Below are positions 1 through 5,646 of a DNA stretch of 7,177 bases, one piece after another. The notes beneath the pieces are model-generated. The model made no database searches and had not been told where the DNA came from. It worked only from the letters and a program-made list of their open reading frames with translations. Numbering within the stretch: the first letter of the stretch is position 1; every line of letters begins with the position of its first letter. Made by a program: the position numbers and the translations under genes. The DNA comes from Desulfonatronaceae bacterium UBA663 (GTDB lineage Bacteria > Desulfobacterota > Desulfovibrionia > Desulfovibrionales > Desulfonatronaceae), in NCBI GenBank assembly GCA_002299865.1, contig DBNV01000056.1, forward strand, positions 1-7,177, in the 5' to 3' direction.

Positions 1-1
1 C

Positions 2-595
2 TGCGCGGGCGCGGACTGGATCGTGCTGCCGGGCTCCAAGGCCACCGCGGCCGATCTGGCCTGGCTGCGCGCGCAAGGGCTGGATGCGGCTGTGGCCGTG
101 CACGCCGCGCAGGACAGGGCAGTGCTGGGCATCTGCGGCGGGCTTCAGATGCTGGGCGAGGCGCTGATCGACAGCCATGGCATTGACGGCAATTCACCCG
201 GCCTGGGCCTGCTGCCGCTGGTGACGGCCTTCGATGCCGACAAGACCGTGTGCCGCACGCAATCCCGCTTCGGTGAACTCGCTGGCCTCTGGGCGCCGCT
301 GTCGGGTGTGACCGTATCTGGCTACGAAATCCACCACGGCCAGACGGCCCAGCACCCGACCATGGCCGCCAATGGCGACGTCGTGCGCGAAGTCATGCCC
401 GGCCTGGCCTGGCAGAACGCCGCCGGCAACGTGCTTGGCTGCTATTTGCACGGTCTGTTCGAAGACCCGGCCGTGCTGCGCGCCCTGTTCGGCGCCACCG
501 TGCCCACGCTGGAGAGCGTATTTGACGGTCTGGCCGATTTCATTGAGCAGCATGTTGAACCCGGCGTGCTTGACGCCCTCATCCAAAACAACTGA
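2..595 (+). CDS. cobQ: Cobyric acid synthase, C-terminal glutaminase part (5' end outside window)
   Basis: CobQ/CbiP amidates the b, d, e and g side chains of adenosylcobyrinic acid a,c-diamide, using glutamine and ATP, in cytoplasmic cobalamin synthesis. Only the last 197 codons are present, of about 480-500 in the family; the frame is open to the window edge. They cover the class I glutamine amidotransferase domain: an LPGSK motif near residue 9, the nucleophile elbow GICGG with Cys45, the SGYEIHHG motif near 106 and the catalytic-His motif CYLHGLFED with His150. These are CobQ rather than CbiA hallmarks. The TGA stop at 593-595 gives a natural-looking C-terminus. Base composition is clearly GC-richer than in the genes from 1 kb onward, and the protein style recalls Betaproteobacteria (inference). 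No other cobalamin gene is visible. A transposase remnant begins within about 20 bases of the stop. Confidence 0.88.
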   Translation, partial: CAGADWIVLPGSKATAADLAWLRAQGLDAAVAVHAAQDRAVLGICGGLQMLGEALIDSHGIDGNSPGLGLLPLVTAFDADKTVCRTQSRFGELAGLWAPLSGVTVSGYEIHHGQTAQHPTMAANGDVVREVMPGLAWQNAAGNVLGCYLHGLFEDPAVLRALFGATVPTLESVFDGLADFIEQHVEPGVLDALIQNN

Positions 596-613
596 ATCAC
601 GACCTTCAACGTC

Positions 614-876
614 GAGATGACAGCGATTCATGCGGTGATCGGTCTTGAGGTGCCCGATGATGGGCTCAATGGCCTGGCAGCGCTTGAGCAACCTTCTTTC
701 CTGCTCGCTGATGCGTTTGGACTTGCCCCGATGGAGGATGCGTACATCCGGGTTATCCGCATCCACACCGCGGTAGCCCACAGATCGACCAAGGCCGTGC
801 TGGGCTGGATGCCGGTGTCCTGGATCAGGATCGTTGCCTGCTCCAATTGGGCTTTAAGAGTGTGGTCGCCGTAGTG
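614..876 (-). pseudogene. IS5-family transposase remnant, frameshifted and truncated at both ends
   Basis: On the minus strand, two frames together give a stretch typical of IS5-group DDE transposases. The first, about 876-781, contains GDHTLKAQLEQATILIQDTG and ends in ALVDL; the second, about 778-614, contains GYRGVDADNPDVRILHRGKS, SEQERRLLKR, then AIEPIIGHLKTDHRMNRCHL. The AIEPIIGHLK...MNR segment carries the catalytic Glu of the C-terminal DDE region. In intact relatives VDL runs straight into GYRGVD; here two extra bases at 779-780 shift the frame. Recognisable homology stops after MNRCHL at 614, so the usual last ~40 residues are missing, and the N-terminal half is missing on the other side. 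I saw no terminal inverted repeats or target duplication. The piece cannot encode an active transposase. Family assignment is by motif memory, so the exact IS is not named. Confidence 0.8.
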
Positions 877-1012
877 GCCGCTGGCATATGGATGTGTCGG
901 CGCACTTTAATCTCCTTGTTGTGATTCTATGGATAAGAGGAGTATGGCAACATCCTCTACGCAATATCAATGCCCGCATTCCCCGCCTTGTTCAAGGCTT
1001 GTCCAAATCGGG
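877..1012. other. Gene-free stretch between the IS remnant and fdhD
   Basis: I see no credible gene here. A plus-strand ATG reading frame starts at about 929 and runs into fdhD antisense; its Shine-Dalgarno-like GAGGAG lies too close to the internal ATG and the product looks random. A short inverted repeat lies at 985-998 (GCCTT, loop GTTC, AAGGC), without a T-run on either strand. On the minus strand AAGGAG followed by GTG near 900 opens a 25-codon frame that runs over the start of the transposase remnant in a different frame; I take it as chance. The switch from the GC-rich left segment to the composition of the rest of the window occurs somewhere in or next to this stretch. Confidence 0.5.
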
Positions 1013-1034
1013 AAAACCTTAAGGGGACTTAAGG
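1013..1034 (-). terminator. Weak intrinsic terminator over the fdhD stop codon
   Basis: Read on the minus strand, CCTTAAG (1034-1028), loop TCCC, CTTAAGG (1023-1017) forms a perfect 7-bp stem with a 4-base loop, followed directly by TTTT (1016-1013). The stem includes the last codons and TAA stop of fdhD. The stem is short and only three of its seven pairs are G-C, so termination would be modest. Confidence 0.4.
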
Positions 1035-1813
1035 CGGGGCGTTGGTGATTGTATTCTCCAGGGGGCATGGAACACGTTGAGTCGGCCGGGACGGGCATAA
1101 GCGGCCAGGGTCAGGTCGGCTTTTTTGGCAATGTCCAGTCCCAGGGATGACGGGGCGGTGCGTGAGAGGACAATGGGGATGCCGATGCGTGCGCACTTGA
1201 GCACCATGTCCGAAGTCAGCCTCCCGGTGGTGTAGACCGCGCCCCCGGTGGGAAATCGGCCCAACAGGATGGCCCCGATGACCTTGTCCACGGCGTTATG
1301 TCTGCCTACGTCTTCAAAACTGCCCAAAAAACGGCCTCCGGCAGAATACCCGCAGCCATGCACGCAGTGGGTCCGCTGTTGGAGAGAGGATTTGCCCAGT
1401 GTGCCATGGATCAGGTCGGCGATCTCCACAAAGGTGATTGTGGTCTGCGCCGCAGGAGGGAACTCCTCCTCAAGCATGGCCCGGGCAATGCGGCCCGTAC
1501 CGCCGCAACCCGATGTGACGATGGTTTCCGGCTTAGCCTTGTCCTCCACCCGTGCGTAAACCGTGATCCGGCCTTGTGCGCAGAGCACGACCTCCATAAT
1601 CTCCTCGGGTTTGGAGATATACCCATGGCCGAAAAGAAAGCCGGCGGCAAAGGCCTCCAAGTCCTGAGGCAAAACCATGGCCGAACCGATCACTCGTTCA
1701 TTCAGTGCCACCTCGACGGGTTGTTCGAGAAGCACGTCTTCTAGTGTGTTTTCAAAGCCCGTGAGAGCGACGATGGTCGTTGCCGCGGAAATGGTGAGCG
1801 GGAACTCGGTCAT
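1019..1813 (-). CDS. fdhD: FdhD, sulfurtransferase for formate dehydrogenase maturation
   Basis: FdhD passes sulfur from a cysteine desulfurase to the molybdenum or tungsten bis-MGD cofactor of formate dehydrogenases, and also binds the cofactor; it acts in the cytoplasm. The 264-residue product shows the family landmarks: LNERVIGSAMVLPQDLEAFAAGFL near 37-60, TSGCGGTG with Cys103, THCVHGCGYS at 148-157, the signature EDVGRHNAVDKVIG at 167-180, YTTGRLTSDMVLKCA at 194-208, and SRTAPSSLGLDIAKKADLTL near 217-236. I chose the ATG at 1813 because AAGGAG lies 12 bases upstream; an in-frame TTG at 1852 would add 13 residues, but I see no good ribosome site for it. The E. coli protein has a CxxC pair at the first motif; here only one Cys is present there, with extra cysteines at 150 and 154. 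It is divergent from the tRNA-Leu gene. No formate dehydrogenase gene is nearby. Confidence 0.93.
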   Translation of the reverse strand: MTEFPLTISAATTIVALTGFENTLEDVLLEQPVEVALNERVIGSAMVLPQDLEAFAAGFLFGHGYISKPEEIMEVVLCAQGRITVYARVEDKAKPETIVTSGCGGTGRIARAMLEEEFPPAAQTTITFVEIADLIHGTLGKSSLQQRTHCVHGCGYSAGGRFLGSFEDVGRHNAVDKVIGAILLGRFPTGGAVYTTGRLTSDMVLKCARIGIPIVLSRTAPSSLGLDIAKKADLTLAAYARPGRLNVFHAPWRIQSPTPRLKSP

Positions 1814-1825
1814 GGGCTGGCGATG

Positions 1826-1831
1826 CTCCTT
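1826..1831 (-). promoter_or_regulatory. Ribosome binding site choosing the fdhD start
   Basis: On the minus strand AAGGAG occupies 1831-1826, 12 bases before the ATG at 1813. It lies inside the reading frame opened by the upstream TTG at 1852, so it favours the shorter protein. The spacing is slightly long. Confidence 0.55.
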
Positions 1832-1905
1832 AATCCGGAAGAAGAGATCCAAGATGCAAATCTGCTAACAGAACTTCCGGCGGGATAAAAGGGGACAAGG
1901 CGAGA

Positions 1906-1933
1906 TTGACGAGGCAAAGTAGCGCGGTATAAG
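1906..1933 (+). promoter_or_regulatory. Sigma70-type promoter of the tRNA-Leu gene
   Basis: The -35 box TTGACG (1906-1911) and the -10 box TATAAG (1928-1933) are separated by 16 bases. Each matches the consensus at five of six positions. Transcription would start near 1940, a few bases before the mature tRNA 5' end at 1946, which is the expected distance for a tRNA gene. Confidence 0.65.
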
Positions 1934-1945
1934 CAGGATGATAGT

Positions 1946-2034
1946 GCCCGGGTGGTGAAATTGGTAGACACAAGGGACTTAAAATCCCTCGCTCAGAAAT
2001 GGGCATGCCGGTTCGATTCCGGCCCTGGGCACCA
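1946..2034 (+). tRNA. tRNA-Leu (anticodon UAA)
   Basis: A complete class II tRNA that reads UUA and UUG leucine codons. The acceptor stem GCCCGGG (1946-1952) pairs with CCTGGGC (2024-2030) with one G-U; the discriminator A is at 2031 and an encoded CCA at 2032-2034. The anticodon stem AGGGA/TCCCT (1973-1977, 1985-1989) closes the loop CTTAAAA, with anticodon TAA at 1980-1982. A long variable arm pairs GCTC with GGGC, as expected for leucine tRNAs. The T arm is GCCGG, TTCGATT, CCGGC (2007-2023). The D arm contains the usual TGG-TGAAATTGGTAGACA. No convincing terminator follows; the next ~115 bases up to the proB remnant contain only its ribosome site. Confidence 0.96.
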
Positions 2035-2151
2035 GCATTTCAATGTGTTGCGGGAACGATGCGTTCTGTTGCTTGTTTTTCCGTGGCTCTGGTCGTTTTG
2101 CTCTTTCGCGTTTTTCACGCTGACGTCTTCTCTGGAAGCAGGAACCCAAAA

Positions 2152-2824
2152 ATGACCGATTGGCGGGAGCAACGCAGGCAGGTTCTGGCCAAGGCCCGGC
2201 GCGTGCTGATCAAGGTCGGCAGCGCGGTGTTGACGTCGGCAAAGGGGCTTGATCTGCGCGCGATCACCCGTTTGGCCGACCAGATAGCCTCTTTGCATGA
2301 CCGGGGCCGGCTCCGGCGGCATGTACAGCAAGCTTTTGGCGGCCAGGCGGGCGGCGCAGCTGGGCGTGCCCACTTTGATTGTTTCGGGCAGGGAGAAGTT
2401 CAGCTTGGAGAAGGTCTTTGACGGGGAGATGCTTGGGACCTGGGTCGTGCCCCAGGAAAAAAGCATTTCTCGGCGCAAGTTCTGGTTGGCCTACAACCAG
2501 GAGCCGGATGGTACGATCCAGGTTGATGCCGGTGCGGCCAAGGCCCTGGAACGAGGAGGCAAGAGCCTGCTGCCCGCCGGAATCGTCAAGGTGAAGGGCG
2601 GGTTCGGCGTCGGCGCCCTGGTGCGCATTGTTGATCAGGACGGTCGTTCCCTGGGGGTCGGGTTAAGCAATTACAAAGCCGCCGAGGTGAGGCGCATCAT
2701 GGGCAAGAAAACTTCCGAGATCGCTGAAATTCTTGGTCAATGTCTCTACCCCGAGGTGATTCACAGGGACAACCTTCTCTTGGACGTGGCCGTCTTAAGG
2801 GTGGTCTGTCATTCTTGTGCGTAG
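2152..2824 (+). pseudogene. proB: Glutamate 5-kinase remnant with internal deletion
   Basis: ProB phosphorylates glutamate in the first step of proline synthesis. The native start is probably the ATG at 2152 (AGGA eight bases upstream). It encodes the normal N-terminus, VLIKVGSAVLTS...LADQIASLHDRGR, to about residue 53. The reading then belongs to a different frame, starting at 2297: MTGAGSGGMYSKLLAARRAA, the end of the amino-acid kinase domain that normally sits near residue 200-220, followed by a complete C-terminal PUA domain (about 2510-2790, ending CLYPEVIHRDNLLLD). About 160 residues are missing between the two parts, including the substrate- and ATP-site segments such as the SSGAVAAG region. 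The parts meet at 2297-2310, where one stretch of bases fits both protein segments in two frames. The gene as written cannot make an active kinase. A natural deletion and an assembly collapse are both possible. The second frame ends in TAG at 2822-2824. Confidence 0.88.
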
Positions 2825-2846
2825 CATGCGTTTTCGTTCAGAGCCT

Positions 2847-2868
2847 TGAATCCATAGGATTTATTTTT
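2847..2868 (+). terminator. Weak terminator-like hairpin after proB
   Basis: TGAATCC (2847-2853), loop ATA, GGATTTA (2857-2863) pairs over 7 bp with one G-U, followed by TTTTT (2864-2868). It could end transcription of proB. The same AT-rich stretch could also hold the promoter of the next gene: TTGAAT at 2846-2851 and TAAATT at 2870-2875, spaced 18 bases. The two readings exclude each other only in part; both are weak. Confidence 0.4.
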
Positions 2869-2905
2869 CTAAATTAAAAATGCTTTCAACCATCGAGAGG
2901 AAACA

Positions 2906-3904
2906 ATGTCTGCAAAGCGTCCGCTCAGGATCGGCCTGATCGGTGTCGGCAAAATGGGCGGAAATCATTTGCGCGTGCTGTCAGATATGAAGCCCGTACA
3001 AGTGGTCTTCATCCATGACTGCGAACCGGATGTGGAAGCCCGCATGGCTGAGGAGTTCGGAACCCGTCCTGTTCAGGATCTGGAAAAGGACTTGCGCAAT
3101 GTGGACGCCGTGGTCATTGCCTCGCCCACGTCCACCCACCTGGAATATATCGAGTTGGTCAGTAAATTCACGCCCTGTATTTTCGTGGAAAAACCCCTGA
3201 CGGACAGCTTGGAAACCACCCGCAAGGTCGTTGCAATGTCCCGGGAAAAAGGTTTGCGCATCCAGGTCGGCTTCATCGAACGCTTCAACCCCGTGATCAC
3301 TGCACTGGCCAAAGTCGTCCCTCGTTCCTCTCCTGTCGTTAATGTTGATTTTGCACGCACGGACAGGGTACCGGACCGCAATCTGGATGTGGACGTGGTT
3401 CTGGACCTGATGGTGCACGATCTGGACCTGGCTTTGTATCTGCGCGGTCCGGTAGTCCAGGTGCAGGCGTTCGGCTACGCACAGGACGGTCGGACCGCGC
3501 TGGCCCAGGCCGTGCTCGTTCATGCCGACGGCACGATTTCCCGGGTCATGGCCAGCAAGATCTCGGAAAAAAGAATCCGCCAAATCAGTCTGACCTGCCC
3601 GGACATGTTTGTCGAGGCCGACCTTCTGCAAAAGGAACTGGTTTTGCACCGTAAAACCGTGGCCCAGCGTTACGCTGATGTATCCCTGGCCTCGGTGCGG
3701 GAGGCGGTCTTCGTGCGGCAGGAGGAATCCTTGCTCAAGCAGTTGCTGGCATTCGCGGGGTATTGCTGCGGGGATGTCTACACGCGGGACGATACAGTCC
3801 CCACGGTAGAGGCGGCCCTGGCATCCATGGAGCTGGCCGAGCAGGTCAGAAACAGCATCGCCGCCCATGCCATGGACAGCCCCCCCCGTCCTGTCGCATC
3901 GTAA
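2906..3904 (+). CDS. Gfo/Idh/MocA-family NAD(P)-dependent oxidoreductase, lpxB partner
   Basis: A 332-residue cytoplasmic dehydrogenase of a family that oxidises or reduces sugars and nucleotide sugars. The N-terminal Rossmann fold shows IGLIGVGKMGGNH (residues 9-21), an Asp/Glu-rich end of beta-2 (HDCEPD), VDAVVIASPTSTHLEY (66-81) and the family EKP motif at 95-97. The C-terminal domain contains LDLMVHDLDLALYL (166-179), whose His171 fits the family catalytic position. GAGG sits just before the ATG. The stop is two bases from the lpxB ATG, so the two are probably translated together. In Desulfovibrio-type genomes a Gfo/Idh gene commonly sits in the lpx cluster next to lpxB. GnnA, which oxidises the 3-OH of UDP-GlcNAc for amide-linked lipid A, belongs to this family and is encoded near lpxA/lpxB in Acidithiobacillus. 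A GnnA-like role is inference; no GnnB aminotransferase is in the window. Confidence 0.88.
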   Translation: MSAKRPLRIGLIGVGKMGGNHLRVLSDMKPVQVVFIHDCEPDVEARMAEEFGTRPVQDLEKDLRNVDAVVIASPTSTHLEYIELVSKFTPCIFVEKPLTDSLETTRKVVAMSREKGLRIQVGFIERFNPVITALAKVVPRSSPVVNVDFARTDRVPDRNLDVDVVLDLMVHDLDLALYLRGPVVQVQAFGYAQDGRTALAQAVLVHADGTISRVMASKISEKRIRQISLTCPDMFVEADLLQKELVLHRKTVAQRYADVSLASVREAVFVRQEESLLKQLLAFAGYCCGDVYTRDDTVPTVEAALASMELAEQVRNSIAAHAMDSPPRPVAS

Positions 3905-3906
3905 TC

Positions 3907-5049
3907 ATGGCCCGACCGCTCATCTGGATCAATGCCTGCGAACCTTCGGGCGACCTGCACGGCGAATTGCTGGCCAAGGCGCTCAAGGCGCTTTGCCCGG
4001 AAGCAAGATTGACAGGCATGGGCGGACCGGCCATGGAGCGGCAAGGAGTGGAGCTGCCGCTGCGCATGGAAGGCCTCTCCGTGATGGGCATTTCCGAAGT
4101 AATCGGCTATTTGCCGCGGGTCTTCGGTTTATGGTGGGATATTCGGCGTCGTTTGCTCCTGAAGAGGCCCGCAGCCGTAGTGCTCATTGATGCCCCGGAT
4201 TTTCACTTCCGGGTTGCGCGTCTGGCCCACGCCCTTGATATCCCGGTCTTCTATTACATCAGTCCGCAGGTCTGGGCTTGGCGTCCCAGGCGAGTCCAAT
4301 TTTTAAAAAAATATGTCCGCAGGATGCTCTGCATCCTGCCCTTTGAGCAGGAATTTTATCGCACCCGAGGCATGGCTGCCGAATATGTCGGCCACCCCCT
4401 GGCGGATTCTCTGCGCCAGCCTGAATTTTTGAATGTTGTTCCAAAAAAGAAACGCGTAGGCATCCTGCCCGGAAGCCGGAAAACAGAAATCGAACGATTG
4501 ATGCCGGTCTATTCGCGGACGGTCCAGTTGTTACGCCGGCGGGATTCGGAAATAGAATTCGTGGTCATCAAGGCCCCCGGCATCAGTGAGACGCTCATCC
4601 GACAATTCTGCGCCCCCGACCTGGATTTGAAGTTCTTGGATGCTGACCGGCGCTACCATCATATGCGCGAATGCACCTTGCTCATTGCCACATCCGGCAC
4701 AGTCACCCTGGAAAGCTCGCTCCTGGAAGTTCCGACCATCGTGGCATACCAATGCTCTCGCCTGAGCTTCATGGTGGCGATCCGCCTGGTCAAGATCCCG
4801 GCCATCAGCCTGACCAACCTGATTCTCAAGGGAAACGTCCTGCCGGAATTCGTCCAGCACCAAGCCAACCCCGAAAATCTGGCCGACAAGACCTGGTCAT
4901 GGCTGGACAATGAACAGGATTTAAAAAACATCCGGGACCGATTGGCCGAACTGCCCCCGCTCTTGGAGGGCGGTGGCGCACCGCAACGCGCCGCAAGGAT
5001 CATTTTGCACGATTTGGGCCTTGTCCATGACGTCCAAAATCTGTCCTGA
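3907..5049 (+). CDS. lpxB: Lipid-A-disaccharide synthase
   Basis: LpxB condenses 2,3-diacylglucosamine-1-phosphate with UDP-2,3-diacylglucosamine to form the lipid A disaccharide, as a peripheral enzyme on the cytoplasmic face of the inner membrane (GT19 family). The product is 380 residues, the usual length. Landmarks are ACEPSGD at 10-16, the segment LSVMGISEVIGYLP (57-70), IDAPDFHFR (94-102) containing Asp98, the position shown to be essential in E. coli, SPQVWAWRPRR (119-129), ILPGSRKTEI (186-195), ATSGTVTLES (261-270) and NLILKGNVLPEFVQ (304-317). The start is the ATG at 3907, two bases after the upstream stop; no good Shine-Dalgarno is visible, consistent with translational coupling. 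The frame stays open upstream to 3763, but that part overlaps the Gfo/Idh gene and is not LpxB-like. The first motif has Cys11 where the family normally has Gly (AGExSGD), a one-base GGC-to-TGC change. No terminator is evident after the stop. Confidence 0.96.
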   Translation: MARPLIWINACEPSGDLHGELLAKALKALCPEARLTGMGGPAMERQGVELPLRMEGLSVMGISEVIGYLPRVFGLWWDIRRRLLLKRPAAVVLIDAPDFHFRVARLAHALDIPVFYYISPQVWAWRPRRVQFLKKYVRRMLCILPFEQEFYRTRGMAAEYVGHPLADSLRQPEFLNVVPKKKRVGILPGSRKTEIERLMPVYSRTVQLLRRRDSEIEFVVIKAPGISETLIRQFCAPDLDLKFLDADRRYHHMRECTLLIATSGTVTLESSLLEVPTIVAYQCSRLSFMVAIRLVKIPAISLTNLILKGNVLPEFVQHQANPENLADKTWSWLDNEQDLKNIRDRLAELPPLLEGGGAPQRAARIILHDLGLVHDVQNLS

Positions 5050-5180
5050 TTTTTAGCTTCTCGTCGTTCATTCCCATCCGTTTTTCTCCGTGAAGTCTTG
5101 CAAAATTGCGGCATAACATCTTAAACCGAGACGATCCCGAAAAGATGCGTTGGGAGTTTGTCCATGCTCGGCACAGGCCT

Positions 5181-5218
5181 GCCTGTCGACCTGCCTGCCG
5201 GCAGGTAGGCAGACAGGC
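5181..5218. repeat. 38-base near-perfect palindrome
   Basis: The half-sites 5181-5199 and 5200-5218 pair over 19 positions around a centre at 5199/5200 (CTGCC|GGCAG), with one G-T wobble (5193/5206) and two adjacent mismatches (5188-5189 against 5210-5211). It is built from repeated CCTGC/GCAGG units and contains GTCGAC at 5185-5190. No T-run follows on either strand, so it is not a standard intrinsic terminator. It lies between the lpxB stop and the tRNA-Phe promoter. Its role is unknown: it could be a dispersed palindromic repeat, a protein-binding site or a hairpin limiting read-through. Confidence 0.8.
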
Positions 5219-5268
5219 GTCGCCGAACACGCAAATGTCGCCCCCGCCACACAGAACCAGGCAGGGTA

Positions 5269-5297
5269 TTGCTAAACACGGCGATTTTGGCTAGACG
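5269..5297 (+). promoter_or_regulatory. Possible promoter of tRNA-Phe
   Basis: TTGCTA (5269-5274) and TAGACG (5292-5297) are spaced 17 bases, and transcription would start near 5304, about 12 bases before the tRNA. The -10 box is poor, so this is tentative. A promoter somewhere here is expected, because the tRNA sits more than 260 bases after lpxB behind a large palindrome. Confidence 0.35.
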
Positions 5298-5315
5298 ATC
5301 AATCTTTCGGTGTGC

Positions 5316-5391
5316 GCCGAGGTAGCTCAGTCGGTAGAGCAGGGGACTGAAAATCCCCGTGTCGGCAGTTCAATTCTGTCCCTCGGCACCA
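5316..5391 (+). tRNA. tRNA-Phe (anticodon GAA)
   Basis: A complete 76-base tRNA including an encoded CCA. The acceptor stem GCCGAGG (5316-5322) pairs perfectly with CCTCGGC (5381-5387); the discriminator A is at 5388 and CCA at 5389-5391. The D arm is GCTC-AGTCGGTA-GAGC. The anticodon stem GGGGA/TCCCC encloses loop CTGAAAA, with anticodon GAA at 5349-5351. The T arm is present with loop TTCAATT. It decodes UUC and UUU. An intrinsic terminator follows 9 bases downstream, so it appears to be a single-gene transcript. Confidence 0.97.
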
Positions 5392-5400
5392 GGAAAATCA

Positions 5401-5432
5401 AAGGTTTAAGCTAAATGCTTAAACCTTTTTTT
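5401..5432 (+). terminator. Intrinsic terminator after tRNA-Phe, possibly bidirectional
   Basis: AAGGTTTAAGC (5401-5411), loop TAAAT, GCTTAAACCTT (5417-5427) makes a perfect 11-bp stem; an unbroken run of T covers 5426-5432, then CTTT. On the minus strand the same stem is followed by TTTGATTTT, so it could also end the converging minus-strand operon, though less strongly. Confidence 0.88.
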
Positions 5433-5469
5433 CTTTGTAATTGCATTTCTTGCCCACCCTCTTCCCACC

Positions 5470-5583
5470 TTAAAAGTTGTGGGACATGGCAAAGTCCATT
5501 GCGTCTTTGTAGAACTCTTGTCCTTGTTGCTCAATGCGCACGGCTGCTTCCACGATTTCCGAAGCCTTAAAAAACTCTGCCAT
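5470..5583 (-). pseudogene. N-terminal remnant of a ferritin-like (rubrerythrin-type) protein
   Basis: A 37-codon frame begins MAEFFKASEIVEAAVRIEQQ, continues GQEFYKDAMDFAMSHNF and stops at TAA (5472-5470). The pattern EIVEAAVRIExxGxxFYKDA is the first helix of the small ferritin-like diiron family common in anaerobes, in which Glu18 would be an iron ligand. The full proteins are around 160 residues with four helices, so this is only the first helix and cannot bind a diiron centre alone. Translation signals are intact and strong: AAGGAGG at 5595-5589, five bases before the ATG at 5583. It lies 63 bases after the stop of the FAD/[2Fe-2S] gene and 38 bases before the terminator, so it is the last gene of that operon. 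I call it a truncated gene; an independent small protein is less likely but possible. Confidence 0.6.
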
Positions 5584-5646
5584 GGCGCCCTCCTTGCTCC
5601 CATCTTTAGCGGAATGAAGTTCATGTGACGGTTACATAACGGCTCG

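Noticed and set aside
194..613. Antisense continuation of the transposase frame through cobQ
   Set aside because: Transposase homology ends at 614; the rest is an open frame caused by GC-rich codons of cobQ on the other strand.
2041..2075. Possible terminator after tRNA-Leu (GAACG, ATG, CGTTC, then TTGTTTTT)
   Set aside because: The stem is five pairs with a three-base loop, and the T-run begins about ten bases later; too weak to call.
1952..2155. 67-codon open frame starting inside tRNA-Leu
   Set aside because: It begins within the tRNA and encodes tRNA sequence (VKLVDTRDLKS), a common false protein call.
2981..3868. 295-codon open frame antisense to the Gfo/Idh gene
   Set aside because: It lies wholly inside a well-supported gene, shows His/Gln-rich shadow composition and no recognisable motif.
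3763..3906. Upstream extension of lpxB
   Set aside because: The frame is open but overlaps the Gfo/Idh gene in another frame and does not resemble LpxB; the ATG at 3907 gives the family length.
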